Shown piece after piece: positions 45,146 through 53,975 of a stretch of DNA of 64,000 nt. How positions within the stretch are numbered: position 1 is the first letter of the stretch; each line of letters opens with the position of its first letter. Location: positions 1,364,001 through 1,428,000 of the forward strand of contig NZ_CP034412.1 in assembly GCF_006094275.1 (NCBI RefSeq). Reading direction: 5' to 3'. Both the position numbers and the translations under genes were made by a program. The notes beneath the pieces were generated by a model, which searched no databases, was not told the DNA's origin, and saw only the letters and a list, made by a program, of their open reading frames with translations. The stretch comes from Glutamicibacter creatinolyticus (GTDB lineage Bacteria > Actinomycetota > Actinomycetes > Actinomycetales > Micrococcaceae).

Positions 45146-46048
45146 ATGAATTCTCAGCGCCGGATAACTAAAGCGGTAATACCAGCGGCCGGATTAGGAA
45201 CGCGTTTCCTGCCGGCAACTAAGGCCATGCCAAAGGAAATGCTCCCTGTGGTAGATCGCCCTGCTATCCAATATGTGGTGGCTGAAGCAGTGAACGCTGG
45301 ATTGAATGATGTCTTGATGATTACCGGACGTAGCAAACGTGCTCTCGAGGATCACTTTGACCGTGTTCCGGCTCTGGAGCAGACGCTGGAAGACAAGGGA
45401 GACATAGCTAAGCTTCGCAGCGTTCAAGAAGCTACGGCACTGGGAGACATCCACTACGTGCGCCAAACCGATCCGAAGGGTCTTGGGCACGCAGTGCTAT
45501 GCGCGAAGAAGCATGTTGGCAACGAACCATTCGCCGTTCTTCTGGGCGACGATCTCATCGATGAGCGCGATGAGGTTCTTAACACGATGATCGAGGTTCA
45601 AGAGCGTACTGGTGGCTCGGTTATCGCACTGATGGAAGTCGATCCAAAAAACATCAGCGCATACGGGTGCGCAGATGTCACCGAGATTGACGGGGAGAGC
45701 TACGTTAAGGTCAACGGACTGGTTGAAAAACCAGCAGTGGAGGAAGCGCCTAGCAATCTGGCTGTCATCGGGCGTTACCTCCTCCACCCGCGCGTTTTCG
45801 AGGTTCTGGAGCACACGCAACCAGGGCGTGGCAACGAGATTCAGCTGACTGATGCGCTCCAGGAACTTGCCGCCGCCGATGGTGATGGTGCAGGCGTATA
45901 CGCGGTGGTGTTCCGCGGTCGCCGTTACGACACGGGTGATAAGTTGAGCTACCTGCAGGCGATCATCTCTTTGGCTGTAGAGCACGACGAACTGGGCGAC
46001 GGACTGAAGCCGTGGCTTCGGGAGTTCGCTGCGAATATGGAGAACTAG
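45146..46048 (+). CDS. galU: UTP-glucose-1-phosphate uridylyltransferase
   Basis: 300 residues from ATG. It makes UDP-glucose from UTP and glucose 1-phosphate. The N-terminal nucleotide-binding motif is VIPAAGLGTRFLPATKAMPK then EMLPVVDRPAIQYV; FAVLLGDDLIDERDEVLN holds the metal-binding Asp; GLVEKPAVEEAPSNLAVIGR and FRGRRYDTGDKLSYLQA are typical of bacterial GalU. Placed at the entry of the surface-polymer island, it can supply UDP-glucose to the transferases there and to galE at 20 kb. It has its own terminator. Confidence 0.95.
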   Translation: MNSQRRITKAVIPAAGLGTRFLPATKAMPKEMLPVVDRPAIQYVVAEAVNAGLNDVLMITGRSKRALEDHFDRVPALEQTLEDKGDIAKLRSVQEATALGDIHYVRQTDPKGLGHAVLCAKKHVGNEPFAVLLGDDLIDERDEVLNTMIEVQERTGGSVIALMEVDPKNISAYGCADVTEIDGESYVKVNGLVEKPAVEEAPSNLAVIGRYLLHPRVFEVLEHTQPGRGNEIQLTDALQELAAADGDGAGVYAVVFRGRRYDTGDKLSYLQAIISLAVEHDELGDGLKPWLREFAANMEN

Positions 46049-46059
46049 GATCTTGGAGG

Positions 46060-46099
46060 GGCTACTCAGCATAATCACATTTATGTTGAGTAGCCTTTT
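46060..46099 (+). terminator. Terminator after galU
   Basis: A 15-bp stem (46060-46074 with 46081-46095, one G-T pair) is followed by TTTTC. Confidence 0.85.
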
Positions 46100-46173
46100 C
46101 ATTTGCGGCAACGAGAGTGAAAAGTATAGTAGCTTCGCTGTGAGCAAGAAACAGCCGACAAGCGGAGTATTGG

Positions 46174-47244
46174 ATGTCCCATAAGAGCAAGGGTGGATCT
46201 ACGGAAGTTGCTTCACGTAGCGTCCGATTCGGCATCGCACGTCGTCGTCGGCGTAGAGTGCGGGCGATTGTTCTTTCTGTTGTGAGCCTGGTGCTGGTGG
46301 CGGCGCTCGGTGCAGGCTACTATCTGTTCAACCTCAGCCATAAGTTCAATTCGCAGAAAAGCACAGTTTCGATTGATTTCACGCCTGAGGAGGAAGAAGC
46401 TCGTCCAGTTAAGGATCCTGAGGACGGCTCAATGAATATTTTGCTGCTGGGCGTGGATCACAGTGACGAAGCTGACGCTGGCGCGAATTCTCTTACCGAA
46501 GCGGCCGGTCAACGCAGCGATTCAATGATGCTGGTGCATATCCCGGAAACCCGGGATGAAGTCTTCGTCATGTCATTGGTCCGCGATACTTGGATTGAGA
46601 TTCCGGGCCACGGAATGAATAAGCTCAACTCTGCGATATCCCTGGGCGGTGTCCCACTACTCATGCAGACGCTGGAAGGAACTTTTGATACGAAGATCGA
46701 TCACGTCGCGATGATCGATTTTGAGGGATTCAGGGAGCTGAGCACTGCGCTAGGCGGAGTCACCGTTGATAACGACATCGCATTTACCGCTAACGATACT
46801 GATTACTACTACCCTGAAGGTTCAATTACCCTAGAAGGGGATCGGGCTCTTAGGTTTGTGCGCGAACGCAAATCCTTCACCGATGGCGATTACCAACGTG
46901 TACGGAACCAAAGGAAGTTTATTTCGGCAGCGGTCGATCAGATGTTGGCACCCGGAGTACTGACCAATCCGGCCAAGGTGTATGACCTGGTAGACAAGGT
47001 TTCTCCGTATCTGACCTTTGATGAATCTTTTGACGCTGCGACAATGGTCGGCCTAGGCATGCAACTTAAGAATGTGGGTGCAGAAGATCTTAAAATGTTC
47101 ACAATGCCCACCGCTGGAAGCTCAATCAGCCCTGATGGACAGTCAATAGAGTTAGCGAACGAGAAAGCAATCTCTCAGATCCGCGAGGCGCTACGAACCG
47201 ATAAAATGAGCGAGTACCTGGCTAAGAACCCGCCCCCCGATTAA
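46174..47244 (+). CDS. LCP (LytR-CpsA-Psr) family wall-polymer ligase, island copy
   Basis: 356 residues from ATG. A basic N-terminus (RRRRRVRA) and one transmembrane helix (about 32-52) anchor an extracellular LCP domain: NILLLGVDHSDEA, QRSDSMMLVHIPETRDEVF, SLVRDTWIEIPGHGMNKLN, TALGGVTVDNDIAF and FVRERKSFTDGDYQRVRNQR. It is clearly paralogous to the LCP at 37669 and shares its layout. Its place between galU and the ABC exporter suggests it attaches this island's polymer to peptidoglycan, which is inference. Confidence 0.92.
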   Translation: MSHKSKGGSTEVASRSVRFGIARRRRRRVRAIVLSVVSLVLVAALGAGYYLFNLSHKFNSQKSTVSIDFTPEEEEARPVKDPEDGSMNILLLGVDHSDEADAGANSLTEAAGQRSDSMMLVHIPETRDEVFVMSLVRDTWIEIPGHGMNKLNSAISLGGVPLLMQTLEGTFDTKIDHVAMIDFEGFRELSTALGGVTVDNDIAFTANDTDYYYPEGSITLEGDRALRFVRERKSFTDGDYQRVRNQRKFISAAVDQMLAPGVLTNPAKVYDLVDKVSPYLTFDESFDAATMVGLGMQLKNVGAEDLKMFTMPTAGSSISPDGQSIELANEKAISQIREALRTDKMSEYLAKNPPPD

Positions 47245-47251
47245 TATCGAA

Positions 47252-47277
47252 CGTTAGTGCGAGATGAGTCACTAACG
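47252..47277 (+). other. Hairpin without T run after the LCP gene
   Basis: CGTTAGTG (47252-47259) pairs with CACTAACG (47270-47277). It lies in the 142-bp gap before the ABC permease and may be a weak terminator or an mRNA-stabilising stem. Confidence 0.4.
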
Positions 47278-47386
47278 GAACTCAGAGGTGATTGCGCGTC
47301 TAGATGGCGCTATCAACTAGACTTTGAGCTGTCCTAATTGACTTTACGATTAGATCTTTACGCGTTGCAAGAGGAATCGAACGAAC

Positions 47387-48235
47387 ATGACAGTTGCCGA
47401 GGTCGCCGAACAGCATGGTTTGCACCGGGTAGGCGCTCGCCCATCGCTGGGCAACTATCTCAAGCAGACTTGGGAGCGGCGTACCTTTATTTATGAACTT
47501 GCGAAGGCACGCGTCCAATCCCAAAATGAGCGCAATCGTTTGGGTATGGTATGGGTTGTCCTCAAGCCAACCTTGAACGCTCTCATGTATGGATTCATTT
47601 TCGGAGTTCTGCAGGGAGGTAGTCGCCCTGCTGATTTCCCCATTTACGTAGTAATTGGCGTCTTCCTTTTCGAGTTCTTCAGCTCGTCTATGACCGGAGG
47701 AGCAAAGTCAATCACCGGCAACACTGCGCTCGTGCAGTCGCTTTCATTTCCTCGAATGTCGTTGCCCGTCGCGCAGGTTACTCAGAACTTCCTAACTCTG
47801 ATGCCGATGCTCGTAGTAATGTTCCTGTATGCGGTGATTTTGGGATCGATGCCTAAGTGGAGCTGGTTCGCAATCGTCCCGATAGTTCTGCTCTTTACTG
47901 TCTTTAACATGGGTATTGCTTTCATCTGCGCGCGAATCACTGTTCACATTAGGGACTTCACCAATATCCTTCCACTGATCGGTCGCGTTCTCTTCTACAC
48001 TTCTGGCGTTCTCTTCAGTGTTGATCGACTCCTGGGATCGTGGCCGTGGATGATCTCTGTCTTTGAGTATCACCCGATCTATCAGACGCTAACACTCGCC
48101 CGCTCGCTAATCATGGACAGCGTTCCGTATGAGCCCCGAGCATGGTTTGTTATCGCAGCGTGGGCGATCGGAACTCTAATATTTGGTCTCATCTTCTTCT
48201 GGAAAGCCGAGGAGCGTTACGGCCGTGTCAATTAG
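47387..48235 (+). CDS. Polysaccharide ABC exporter, permease (TagG/Wzm type)
   Basis: 282 residues from ATG. It is an ABC-2 type membrane protein with about six hydrophobic segments; the ABC-2 family pattern includes RVQSQNERNRLGMVWVVLKP near residue 46 and FIFGVLQGG, and the second half has FFSSSMTGGAKSITGNTALV. With the ATPase encoded next to it, it should export an undecaprenyl-linked polysaccharide or teichoic-acid-like chain across the cytoplasmic membrane. It overlaps the ATPase gene by 11 bp. Confidence 0.9.
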   Translation: MTVAEVAEQHGLHRVGARPSLGNYLKQTWERRTFIYELAKARVQSQNERNRLGMVWVVLKPTLNALMYGFIFGVLQGGSRPADFPIYVVIGVFLFEFFSSSMTGGAKSITGNTALVQSLSFPRMSLPVAQVTQNFLTLMPMLVVMFLYAVILGSMPKWSWFAIVPIVLLFTVFNMGIAFICARITVHIRDFTNILPLIGRVLFYTSGVLFSVDRLLGSWPWMISVFEYHPIYQTLTLARSLIMDSVPYEPRAWFVIAAWAIGTLIFGLIFFWKAEERYGRVN

Positions 48236-49103
48236 TTTCGATGACCTAATCAATCCGCAACTGCACCCCGAATATCAACCCGAACCTGTTTTCTCAGATG
48301 CCACGACGTTTGAGGCCAGTGAAGGGCAAGAAAAGGAGGAGCAGTCCTCCCTGGAGATCGATCCCAACCGAAACCCTGTCGTAATTGTAGACAACCTACA
48401 CGTCAAGTATCAGGTCTACTCCAGCGGAAAGTCTGTGGGAAATGCCGGAGCACGTCGTCTTCTACAGACAAAGATGAGGGGACTGCGCACCGTTCACGCT
48501 CTAAAGGGGATATCGTTCGTCGCGTACGAGAACGAATCGATCGGCATTATCGGGACCAACGGGTCTGGAAAGTCCACACTTCTGCGAGCTATTACAGGAT
48601 TGACTCCGCCATCTTCAGGAGCGGTGTATGCGACGTCGCGGCCGAATCTGCTAGGTGTAGGTGCTGCGTTGATTCCCGACCTTTCAGGCGATAAGAACAT
48701 CACCCTCGGTGGGCTGGCACTTGGTTATGACAGACCAAAAGTGGAAGAAATGCGTGAGGACATCACTAAGTTTGCAGAGCTAGAAGAATTCATCGATCTG
48801 CCAATGCGAACTTATTCGTCTGGCATGAGTGCGCGTCTGAAATTCGCCATTGCAGCTTCCAAACAGCACGATATTTTGATTGTTGATGAAGCATTAGCTG
48901 TAGGAGATGCCAAATTCCGCAAACGCAGTGAGGCCAAAATCCGGGAAATGCGCGAGAACGCAGGAACGATCTTTCTGGTTTCCCACTCGATGGGATCGAT
49001 CCGGCAAACTTGCAATCGTGTGATCTGGATTGAAAAGGGCGTGCAGAAAATGGACGGTGACCCGAATACCGTCATCAAGGCGTACGAGAAATTCAAGAAG
49101 TAG
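48225..49103 (+). CDS. Polysaccharide ABC exporter, ATPase (TagH/Wzt type)
   Basis: 292 residues from GTG 48225, which has GAGGAG 11 bases upstream; a TTG at 48183 is also in frame. ABC motifs: SIGIIGTNGSGKSTLLRAIT (Walker A), YSSGMSARLKFAIA (signature) and ILIVDEALAVGD (Walker B). About 50 residues rich in Glu, Pro and Ser come before the ATPase domain, which is unusual. It lacks the C-terminal carbohydrate-binding domain of Wzt, so it is of the TagH kind that exports without recognising a chain-end cap. It powers the permease encoded upstream. Confidence 0.92.
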   Translation: MSISFDDLINPQLHPEYQPEPVFSDATTFEASEGQEKEEQSSLEIDPNRNPVVIVDNLHVKYQVYSSGKSVGNAGARRLLQTKMRGLRTVHALKGISFVAYENESIGIIGTNGSGKSTLLRAITGLTPPSSGAVYATSRPNLLGVGAALIPDLSGDKNITLGGLALGYDRPKVEEMREDITKFAELEEFIDLPMRTYSSGMSARLKFAIAASKQHDILIVDEALAVGDAKFRKRSEAKIREMRENAGTIFLVSHSMGSIRQTCNRVIWIEKGVQKMDGDPNTVIKAYEKFKK

Positions 49104-49106
49104 CGT

Positions 49107-50153
49107 ATGACTAATTTTCCAGGTGTTTCATACGTCATGCCTGTGCTCAATGAGGCCAATTATTTAGTAGATGCCGTTGGTTCAATTCTTGACCAGAGCT
49201 ACCCAGGGGCAAAGGAACTGATTATTGCTCTAGGGCCAAGTGTGGACGGAACCAACGAGGTCGCTCAGCGCCTTGCGGAGACAGACGAGCGTATCGTTCT
49301 CGTGCAAAATCCGGAGGGGCGAACGCCAATTGCCTTGAATCTGGCGATACGAGCCTCGAGCTATCCGGTCATCATTCGCGTCGATGCCCACAGTGAGTTG
49401 CCGGAGCATTACACGCGTCGAGGGGTCGAGACACTATTCCGGGTCCAGGCACACGATGTAGGAGGGTTGATGGACGCTCGCGGCAGAACCCCGCTACAAC
49501 GCGCCATTGCGGCTGCCTATAATTCACGCTTTGGTTTTGGTGGGGCCGCGTACCATTCCGGTGCGCCCGAAGGTCCAGCCGAGTCTGCGTATCTCGGAAT
49601 CTTTCGGCGCGAAGTTTTCGACGAAGTGGGTTTTTACGATGAGTCCATGCTACGAGCTCAAGATTGGGAGCTCTGCCACCGAATCAGGGAAGCGGGCTAC
49701 AGAGTTTGGTTCGATCCGGAGCTGAAAGTAGGTTATTATCCGCGTGACACTTTCCGTGCTCTGGTTTCCCAGTCATTTGCCTCCGGTACCTGGAGAGCGG
49801 AAATTGCTCGCCGATACCGCGATGGAAAATCATTGCGTCATGTAATACCGCCGCTGATGGTAGTCGGTGTAACCGCTGGCGTCGTCGCAAACTTAATGCG
49901 GCCCTTGGTCAAAAGATCGGGGCCGTCCAGCGCGAGGCGTTTTTTGAACTTGGTTTCTGCTGCTCCCTATGTTTACGGAGGACTAGCTGTATGTGAGGGA
50001 ATGCGAGGCCAGGCCCCAAGAACGAGTGAAAGGCTTCTCACAGGGGCGGTATTCCCGGCCATTCACTTTCCCTGGGCTCTTGGGTATGTGCGCGGACTGC
50101 TTCTCGGTGCGGGAAAGACTGTTGATAGAGGCAGAGTGAACCATGGACGTTGA
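49107..50153 (+). CDS. Glycosyltransferase family 2, ExoA-like, with C-terminal membrane segment
   Basis: 348 residues from ATG, 3 bp after the ATPase gene. The GT-A core has GVSYVMPVLNEANYLVDAVG, IRVDAHSELPEHYTRRGVE with the D-x-H form of the metal site, and MLRAQDWELCHRIREAGYRV (E/D-x-x-x-R-x-x-x-G). This is the pattern of ExoA, a succinoglycan glucosyltransferase. A hydrophobic stretch at about 245-270 could bind the membrane. The last 11 bp overlap the phosphotransferase gene. It probably extends or primes the island's polymer; the sugar is not known. Confidence 0.86.
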   Translation: MTNFPGVSYVMPVLNEANYLVDAVGSILDQSYPGAKELIIALGPSVDGTNEVAQRLAETDERIVLVQNPEGRTPIALNLAIRASSYPVIIRVDAHSELPEHYTRRGVETLFRVQAHDVGGLMDARGRTPLQRAIAAAYNSRFGFGGAAYHSGAPEGPAESAYLGIFRREVFDEVGFYDESMLRAQDWELCHRIREAGYRVWFDPELKVGYYPRDTFRALVSQSFASGTWRAEIARRYRDGKSLRHVIPPLMVVGVTAGVVANLMRPLVKRSGPSSARRFLNLVSAAPYVYGGLAVCEGMRGQAPRTSERLLTGAVFPAIHFPWALGYVRGLLLGAGKTVDRGRVNHGR

Positions 50154-50961
50154 GCGACCAAAGAATCCAACGCTCGAGCAACTGCGCGAGATTTGTCAGC
50201 CGCCTGAGGTCCGCTCGCGGCGGAATGCTGAACATTGGACCGCCGAACTGTACCTTCGGCATGTCTCCATCTATCTAACCGCTGTTTTAGTGCGCACTCG
50301 AATTACGGCCAACGGAGTCACCGGCCTGATGATTCTCGCTGGGTGGAGCATGTCATTGGCGCTCCTGATCCCCGGCATATGGGGGCCGGTTTTGGCACTC
50401 TTGCTGTCGCAGTTGCAGCTTTACTTTGATTGCTCGGATGGTGAGGTAGCCCGTTGGAGATCGAGTCAGTCTCCCAAAGGCATCTTTATTGACATGGTCG
50501 GCCATCACACTACCGAAGCCTTCATTCCCCTTGCGTTAGGGTATCGAGCATTCCGGGAACTTTCTGCTAATGGAACGACGATCTCCCAGGCGTGGCCCAC
50601 TCTATTCATGGCAGCGTGTTTGGCCGTACTACTCGTATTGAACCGCTCTCAATCGTTGATGGTTCATGCCGCACGTGGAATGGCTGGGTTAGGCAAGCTG
50701 CCTGATACCGCTGAAGCGCGAGCGGTACCGACAACCAGTCTCATCGGTCGGCTGCGTGCCATGGCCAAATTTCTCCCTTTTCATAAGCTATTGCACGCTG
50801 TGGAGCTTAGCTTGATAATACTCTTTAGCGCCGTGGTGTCAGCCTTTCTCGGCCAACCGGGGTTGGGGGAGAAATGGGTGATTTGGATCCTTCTGCCAGC
50901 CACATTCCTAGTGAACATTGGGCACTTCATCTCTTCAATGGCGTCTTCACGCCTTAAGTAG
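50143..50961 (+). CDS. CDP-alcohol phosphotransferase-family membrane protein with altered motif
   Basis: 272 residues with several membrane segments. The CDP-alcohol phosphatidyltransferase signature D-x2-D-G-x2-A-R-x8-G-x3-D-x3-D is visible at residues 96-121 (DCSDGEVARWRSS ... KGIFIDMVGH), but the last Asp, the proposed general base, is His121. The spacing is otherwise exact. The enzyme should transfer a phospho-alcohol from a CDP-linked donor at the membrane. A CDP-glycerol-type donor could come from the TagD-like enzyme encoded 1 kb downstream. This suggests a polymer-linkage or phospholipid-headgroup role rather than housekeeping lipid synthesis, which is inference. Confidence 0.78.
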   Translation: MDVERPKNPTLEQLREICQPPEVRSRRNAEHWTAELYLRHVSIYLTAVLVRTRITANGVTGLMILAGWSMSLALLIPGIWGPVLALLLSQLQLYFDCSDGEVARWRSSQSPKGIFIDMVGHHTTEAFIPLALGYRAFRELSANGTTISQAWPTLFMAACLAVLLVLNRSQSLMVHAARGMAGLGKLPDTAEARAVPTTSLIGRLRAMAKFLPFHKLLHAVELSLIILFSAVVSAFLGQPGLGEKWVIWILLPATFLVNIGHFISSMASSRLK

Positions 50962-50996
50962 AAAAGCCTAAAACAACTAAGAGTCGTGAGGGGAAC

Positions 50997-51884
50997 GTGA
51001 TGCATGCAGTGCCACCGTCGGTGGGGGTAGTTATTCTGACTATGGGGAGGAGACCAGCCGAATTACAGCGTGCACTCAACTCTCTTCTTAGCCAGAAAGG
51101 CGTAAATATCGATGCGGTGGTGGTGGGAAATGGATGGGACCCTGAAAGAATCCCCGCCTCGATCAGGACTCTTTTCCTTCCAGAGAATCTGGGAATTCCG
51201 GCCGGACGTAACGCCGGTGTACCGATGGTCTCAGGCGAATTCCTATGCTTCCTTGATGATGATTCCTGGTTCCTTGAAGATAATTTTCTAACCTCAGCCA
51301 TTGAACGATTCCGCCTCCATCCGGGCATGGGGCTACTACAGCCTAGAATCACCGACCCAGAACGTGACGATGATCCTACACGTTGGATTCCGCGCTTGAA
51401 CAAGCGATCTGCTGAAGTACCGAGCAAGGTATTCCACGTCGGAGAAACGTGCCTGGTTATGCCCCGCGAGGTTTTCGAAGAAACCGGAGGATGGGCGGGT
51501 GGCTTCTGGTACGCCCACGAGGGCATCGAATTAGCATGGCGTGTTTGGGACACGGGTAGATACGCGTGGTATGCGGGCGATATGAGAATCGGGCATCCCG
51601 TGGTCGATCCTCGGAGACACGACGAATTTTACCGCCTGAACGCGCGCAACCGCGTCTGGCTGGCGCGCCGCAACCTGCCCCTGCCGTTCCGCTGGCTGTA
51701 CACCGTGGACTGGGCAATGGTGGAATGTCTACGGCTCCGTCGGAACAAGTCGGCTGTGCGCCAGTACCTCTCCGGTTGGAAGGCTGGTTGGAAGGGCAGC
51801 CCCTGGTACCAGCAGCCGCGCCGGAAAATCCGCTGGGCCACGATCCTGCGCATGAGCCTGGCCGGTCGCCCACCGCTCATCTGA
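50997..51884 (+). CDS. Glycosyltransferase family 2
   Basis: 295 residues; start GTG 50997 or the next codon ATG, with GAGGGGAA upstream. GT-A motifs: VGVVILTMGRRPAELQRALN, LGIPAGRNAGVPMVSGEFLC, the metal site CFLDDDSWF near residue 87, and YAHEGIELAWRVWDTGRYAW in the acceptor region. It looks like a rhamnosyl- or galactosyl-type GT2, but the donor is not readable. It sits between the phosphotransferase and TagD-like genes. Its 3' third is GC-richer than its 5' part. Confidence 0.85.
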   Translation: MMHAVPPSVGVVILTMGRRPAELQRALNSLLSQKGVNIDAVVVGNGWDPERIPASIRTLFLPENLGIPAGRNAGVPMVSGEFLCFLDDDSWFLEDNFLTSAIERFRLHPGMGLLQPRITDPERDDDPTRWIPRLNKRSAEVPSKVFHVGETCLVMPREVFEETGGWAGGFWYAHEGIELAWRVWDTGRYAWYAGDMRIGHPVVDPRRHDEFYRLNARNRVWLARRNLPLPFRWLYTVDWAMVECLRLRRNKSAVRQYLSGWKAGWKGSPWYQQPRRKIRWATILRMSLAGRPPLI

Positions 51885-51952
51885 TTTAGCGTTTGCGAGC
51901 GCACCGACTAGATTGGGAGAATCAGCCGCGATGCCTGAAAGGCGAACCTAAA

Positions 51953-52411
51953 ATGAAAACCGTATTAACTTACGGGACCTTCGACCTGTTCCACATCGGC
52001 CACTTAAACATGCTCAAACGGCTGAAGGAAAAAGGCGAACGGCTCATTGTGGGAGTCTCCACCGACGAGTTCAACGCCCTAAAAGGCAAACGACCAATCG
52101 TGCCCTTCGAGCAGCGTATCGAGATCGTACGCTCCATCCGTTACGTCGACGAGGCCATCCCTGAAATGACCTGGGGTCAAAAGCGCAGCGATATCGCCAA
52201 ATACGACGTGAACGTCTTCGGTATCGGCGAGGACTGGAAGGGCCGCTTCGACGACCTTGAGGATCTAGTGGAGGTCTTCTACCTGCCACGCACTTCGGGG
52301 ATATCCACCACTGAGATGAAGCGCGTGCTCAGCGAGTTTGATGAACGCCATGTGGAGTCGCTAAAGAACACCCTTGATACGCTGAGCCAGATCGTCAAGG
52401 AGCTGAGCTAG
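51953..52411 (+). CDS. tagD: Glycerol-3-phosphate cytidylyltransferase (TagD-like)
   Basis: 152 residues from the ATG at 51953; the frame is open 20 codons further up, but the family starts at MKTVLTYGTFD. The nucleotidyltransferase motif TYGTFDLFHIGHLNMLKRLK and the distal RTSGISTTEMK match TagD, which makes CDP-glycerol from CTP and glycerol 3-phosphate. GpsA (34.9 kb) can supply the substrate. Other cytidylyltransferases of this family use ribitol 5-phosphate relatives or ethanolamine phosphate, but RTxGISTT fits TagD best. It provides the strongest evidence that the island makes a phosphate-linked, teichoic-acid-like polymer. Confidence 0.88.
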   Translation: MKTVLTYGTFDLFHIGHLNMLKRLKEKGERLIVGVSTDEFNALKGKRPIVPFEQRIEIVRSIRYVDEAIPEMTWGQKRSDIAKYDVNVFGIGEDWKGRFDDLEDLVEVFYLPRTSGISTTEMKRVLSEFDERHVESLKNTLDTLSQIVKELS

Positions 52412-52488
52412 CCGTGCTGAGGTTGACGGGATCCATTCATCCCACGGCGGTTGCATCCGATCAGGACTAGAACAGGTAGGTACTCGAA

Positions 52489-53850
52489 ATGCTAGCAGGA
52501 TGGCGGGGCAAGATCGGGCGCAACCTTCCCGAACCGCTGGTACGCCGCATGCTTGAGGCAACGCTGAAGGCCCCGTCCGGTGACGTGCCTTACACCATCG
52601 CGCAGTTGCGCAAGGATGCCGAGCGTGCCTCTACGCGCATCGCCGCCGACCTGGGCATCGCATTCGACCGAGCGGGACCGGGCTTGCCGTTCACCATTCA
52701 CTCGGGTCACTGGGAACGCCTGCGCGACGCCCTGCGGTCCACCGGGCTGGTGGTTCAGAAGCTCCACCACGCCCACTCGAACGCCGCGGCGGCGGCCTGG
52801 AGTGTCAGCGTCGCTACCGCGCCGACCGGGGGCGTTGCCGATTTGCGCGGATGCGGGGCGGTTTGGCAAGCGTTCCCTGGAGGCCTGGAGGCGCTGGTGG
52901 ACGCGCAGGATTTCACCGGGACGGTGGACGCGGTCTACACCTGGGTGGATGCCAACGACCCCGTCTGGAACAGTGCTTACCAGGCCCAATTACGCGCCGC
53001 GGGCCGTCCCGCCGGAGACAGCGCGGTAAACCGGGCACGATTTGCCTCCCGTGACGAACTGCGCTACTCGCTGCGTTCCCTTGAGATGAACCTGCCTTGG
53101 ATCGATAAGATCTACCTAGTCACCGCTGGTCAACGCCCCGCTTGGCTGGCCGAGGAGCACCCCCGGCTAACCGTCGTGGATCATCGAGAAATCTTCAGCA
53201 ATCCTGACCGATGCCTGCCTACGTTTAACTCGCACGCCATCGAATCGCAGCTACCGAATATCCCGGGACTCAGTGAGCACTTCCTGTACGTAAATGATGA
53301 CGTGTTCTTCGGGCGGTATCTGCACCCCAACACGTTCTTCGGTCCTGCAGGGCAGGCTAAGTACTGCCTCACTAAGGGACACTTCGCACAGGCCGAGAAC
53401 CCCGGACTGCCGATCAATCAGGCTGCTGCCAATAACCGCGAAGTCATCCTGGAGCGCTTCAGCCGCACCGCCTCCCGCAAGTTCCAGCATGTTGCGCACC
53501 CGCAGCGCTTAACGGTCCACCGTCGCATCCACGAAGACCTCGGACCGAGAATCGCGGAGATCGCCACGCATCGTTTCCGGTCCGCGACCGACCTATCTAT
53601 TCCCTCCTCGCTCGCACACCAGTACGCCGCCCGCCTGGGCATGGGTTACCCCACCTCGGTTCAATACCAGTATGTGGACCTCGGGTCGGATCGCTTTCAT
53701 CTGGACATGCTACGTCTTGCACGCAACATCGATCTGGATATGTTCTGTATAAACGAAGTTCTATCAACCGTCGATGAAAATCAGCGTTCACAGGTCGTGG
53801 ATGAGTTTATGAGTACGCGGTTCCCGGTGTCTTCGTCGTTCGAGAAGTAG
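52489..53850 (+). CDS. Stealth-family sugar-phosphate transferase
   Basis: 453 residues from ATG. The four conserved Stealth blocks are present: CR1 VDAVYTWVDANDPVWN near residue 146, CR2 RFASRDELRYSLRSLEMNLP near 184 followed by PWIDKIYLVTAGQRPAWL, CR3 around FLYVNDDVFFG and HRRIHEDLGPRIAE, and CR4 near SLAHQYAARLG. Stealth enzymes (such as SacB, XcbA, GNPTAB) transfer a hexose-1-phosphate to a growing chain, giving phosphodiester links. The first ~140 residues are an N-terminal domain seen only in part in relatives. The 3' flank is AT-rich and holds a decayed IS3 element. Confidence 0.9.
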   Translation: MLAGWRGKIGRNLPEPLVRRMLEATLKAPSGDVPYTIAQLRKDAERASTRIAADLGIAFDRAGPGLPFTIHSGHWERLRDALRSTGLVVQKLHHAHSNAAAAAWSVSVATAPTGGVADLRGCGAVWQAFPGGLEALVDAQDFTGTVDAVYTWVDANDPVWNSAYQAQLRAAGRPAGDSAVNRARFASRDELRYSLRSLEMNLPWIDKIYLVTAGQRPAWLAEEHPRLTVVDHREIFSNPDRCLPTFNSHAIESQLPNIPGLSEHFLYVNDDVFFGRYLHPNTFFGPAGQAKYCLTKGHFAQAENPGLPINQAAANNREVILERFSRTASRKFQHVAHPQRLTVHRRIHEDLGPRIAEIATHRFRSATDLSIPSSLAHQYAARLGMGYPTSVQYQYVDLGSDRFHLDMLRLARNIDLDMFCINEVLSTVDENQRSQVVDEFMSTRFPVSSSFEK

Positions 53851-53975
53851 TTTTTAGAGATTTAGCGATGAATTTTCTCTTTACCATTTACTTTTTGATA
53901 GCGAAAGTCAATATACTCGCTTCTCCAGCCGCCGGAAGAAACAGCGCATAAGATAGAACCTGAGTAGGCGTTTGC

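Noticed and set aside
47252-47277. Hairpin as a riboswitch before the ABC exporter genes
   Set aside because: Only one 8-bp stem is present, without a conserved aptamer-like core or second structure.
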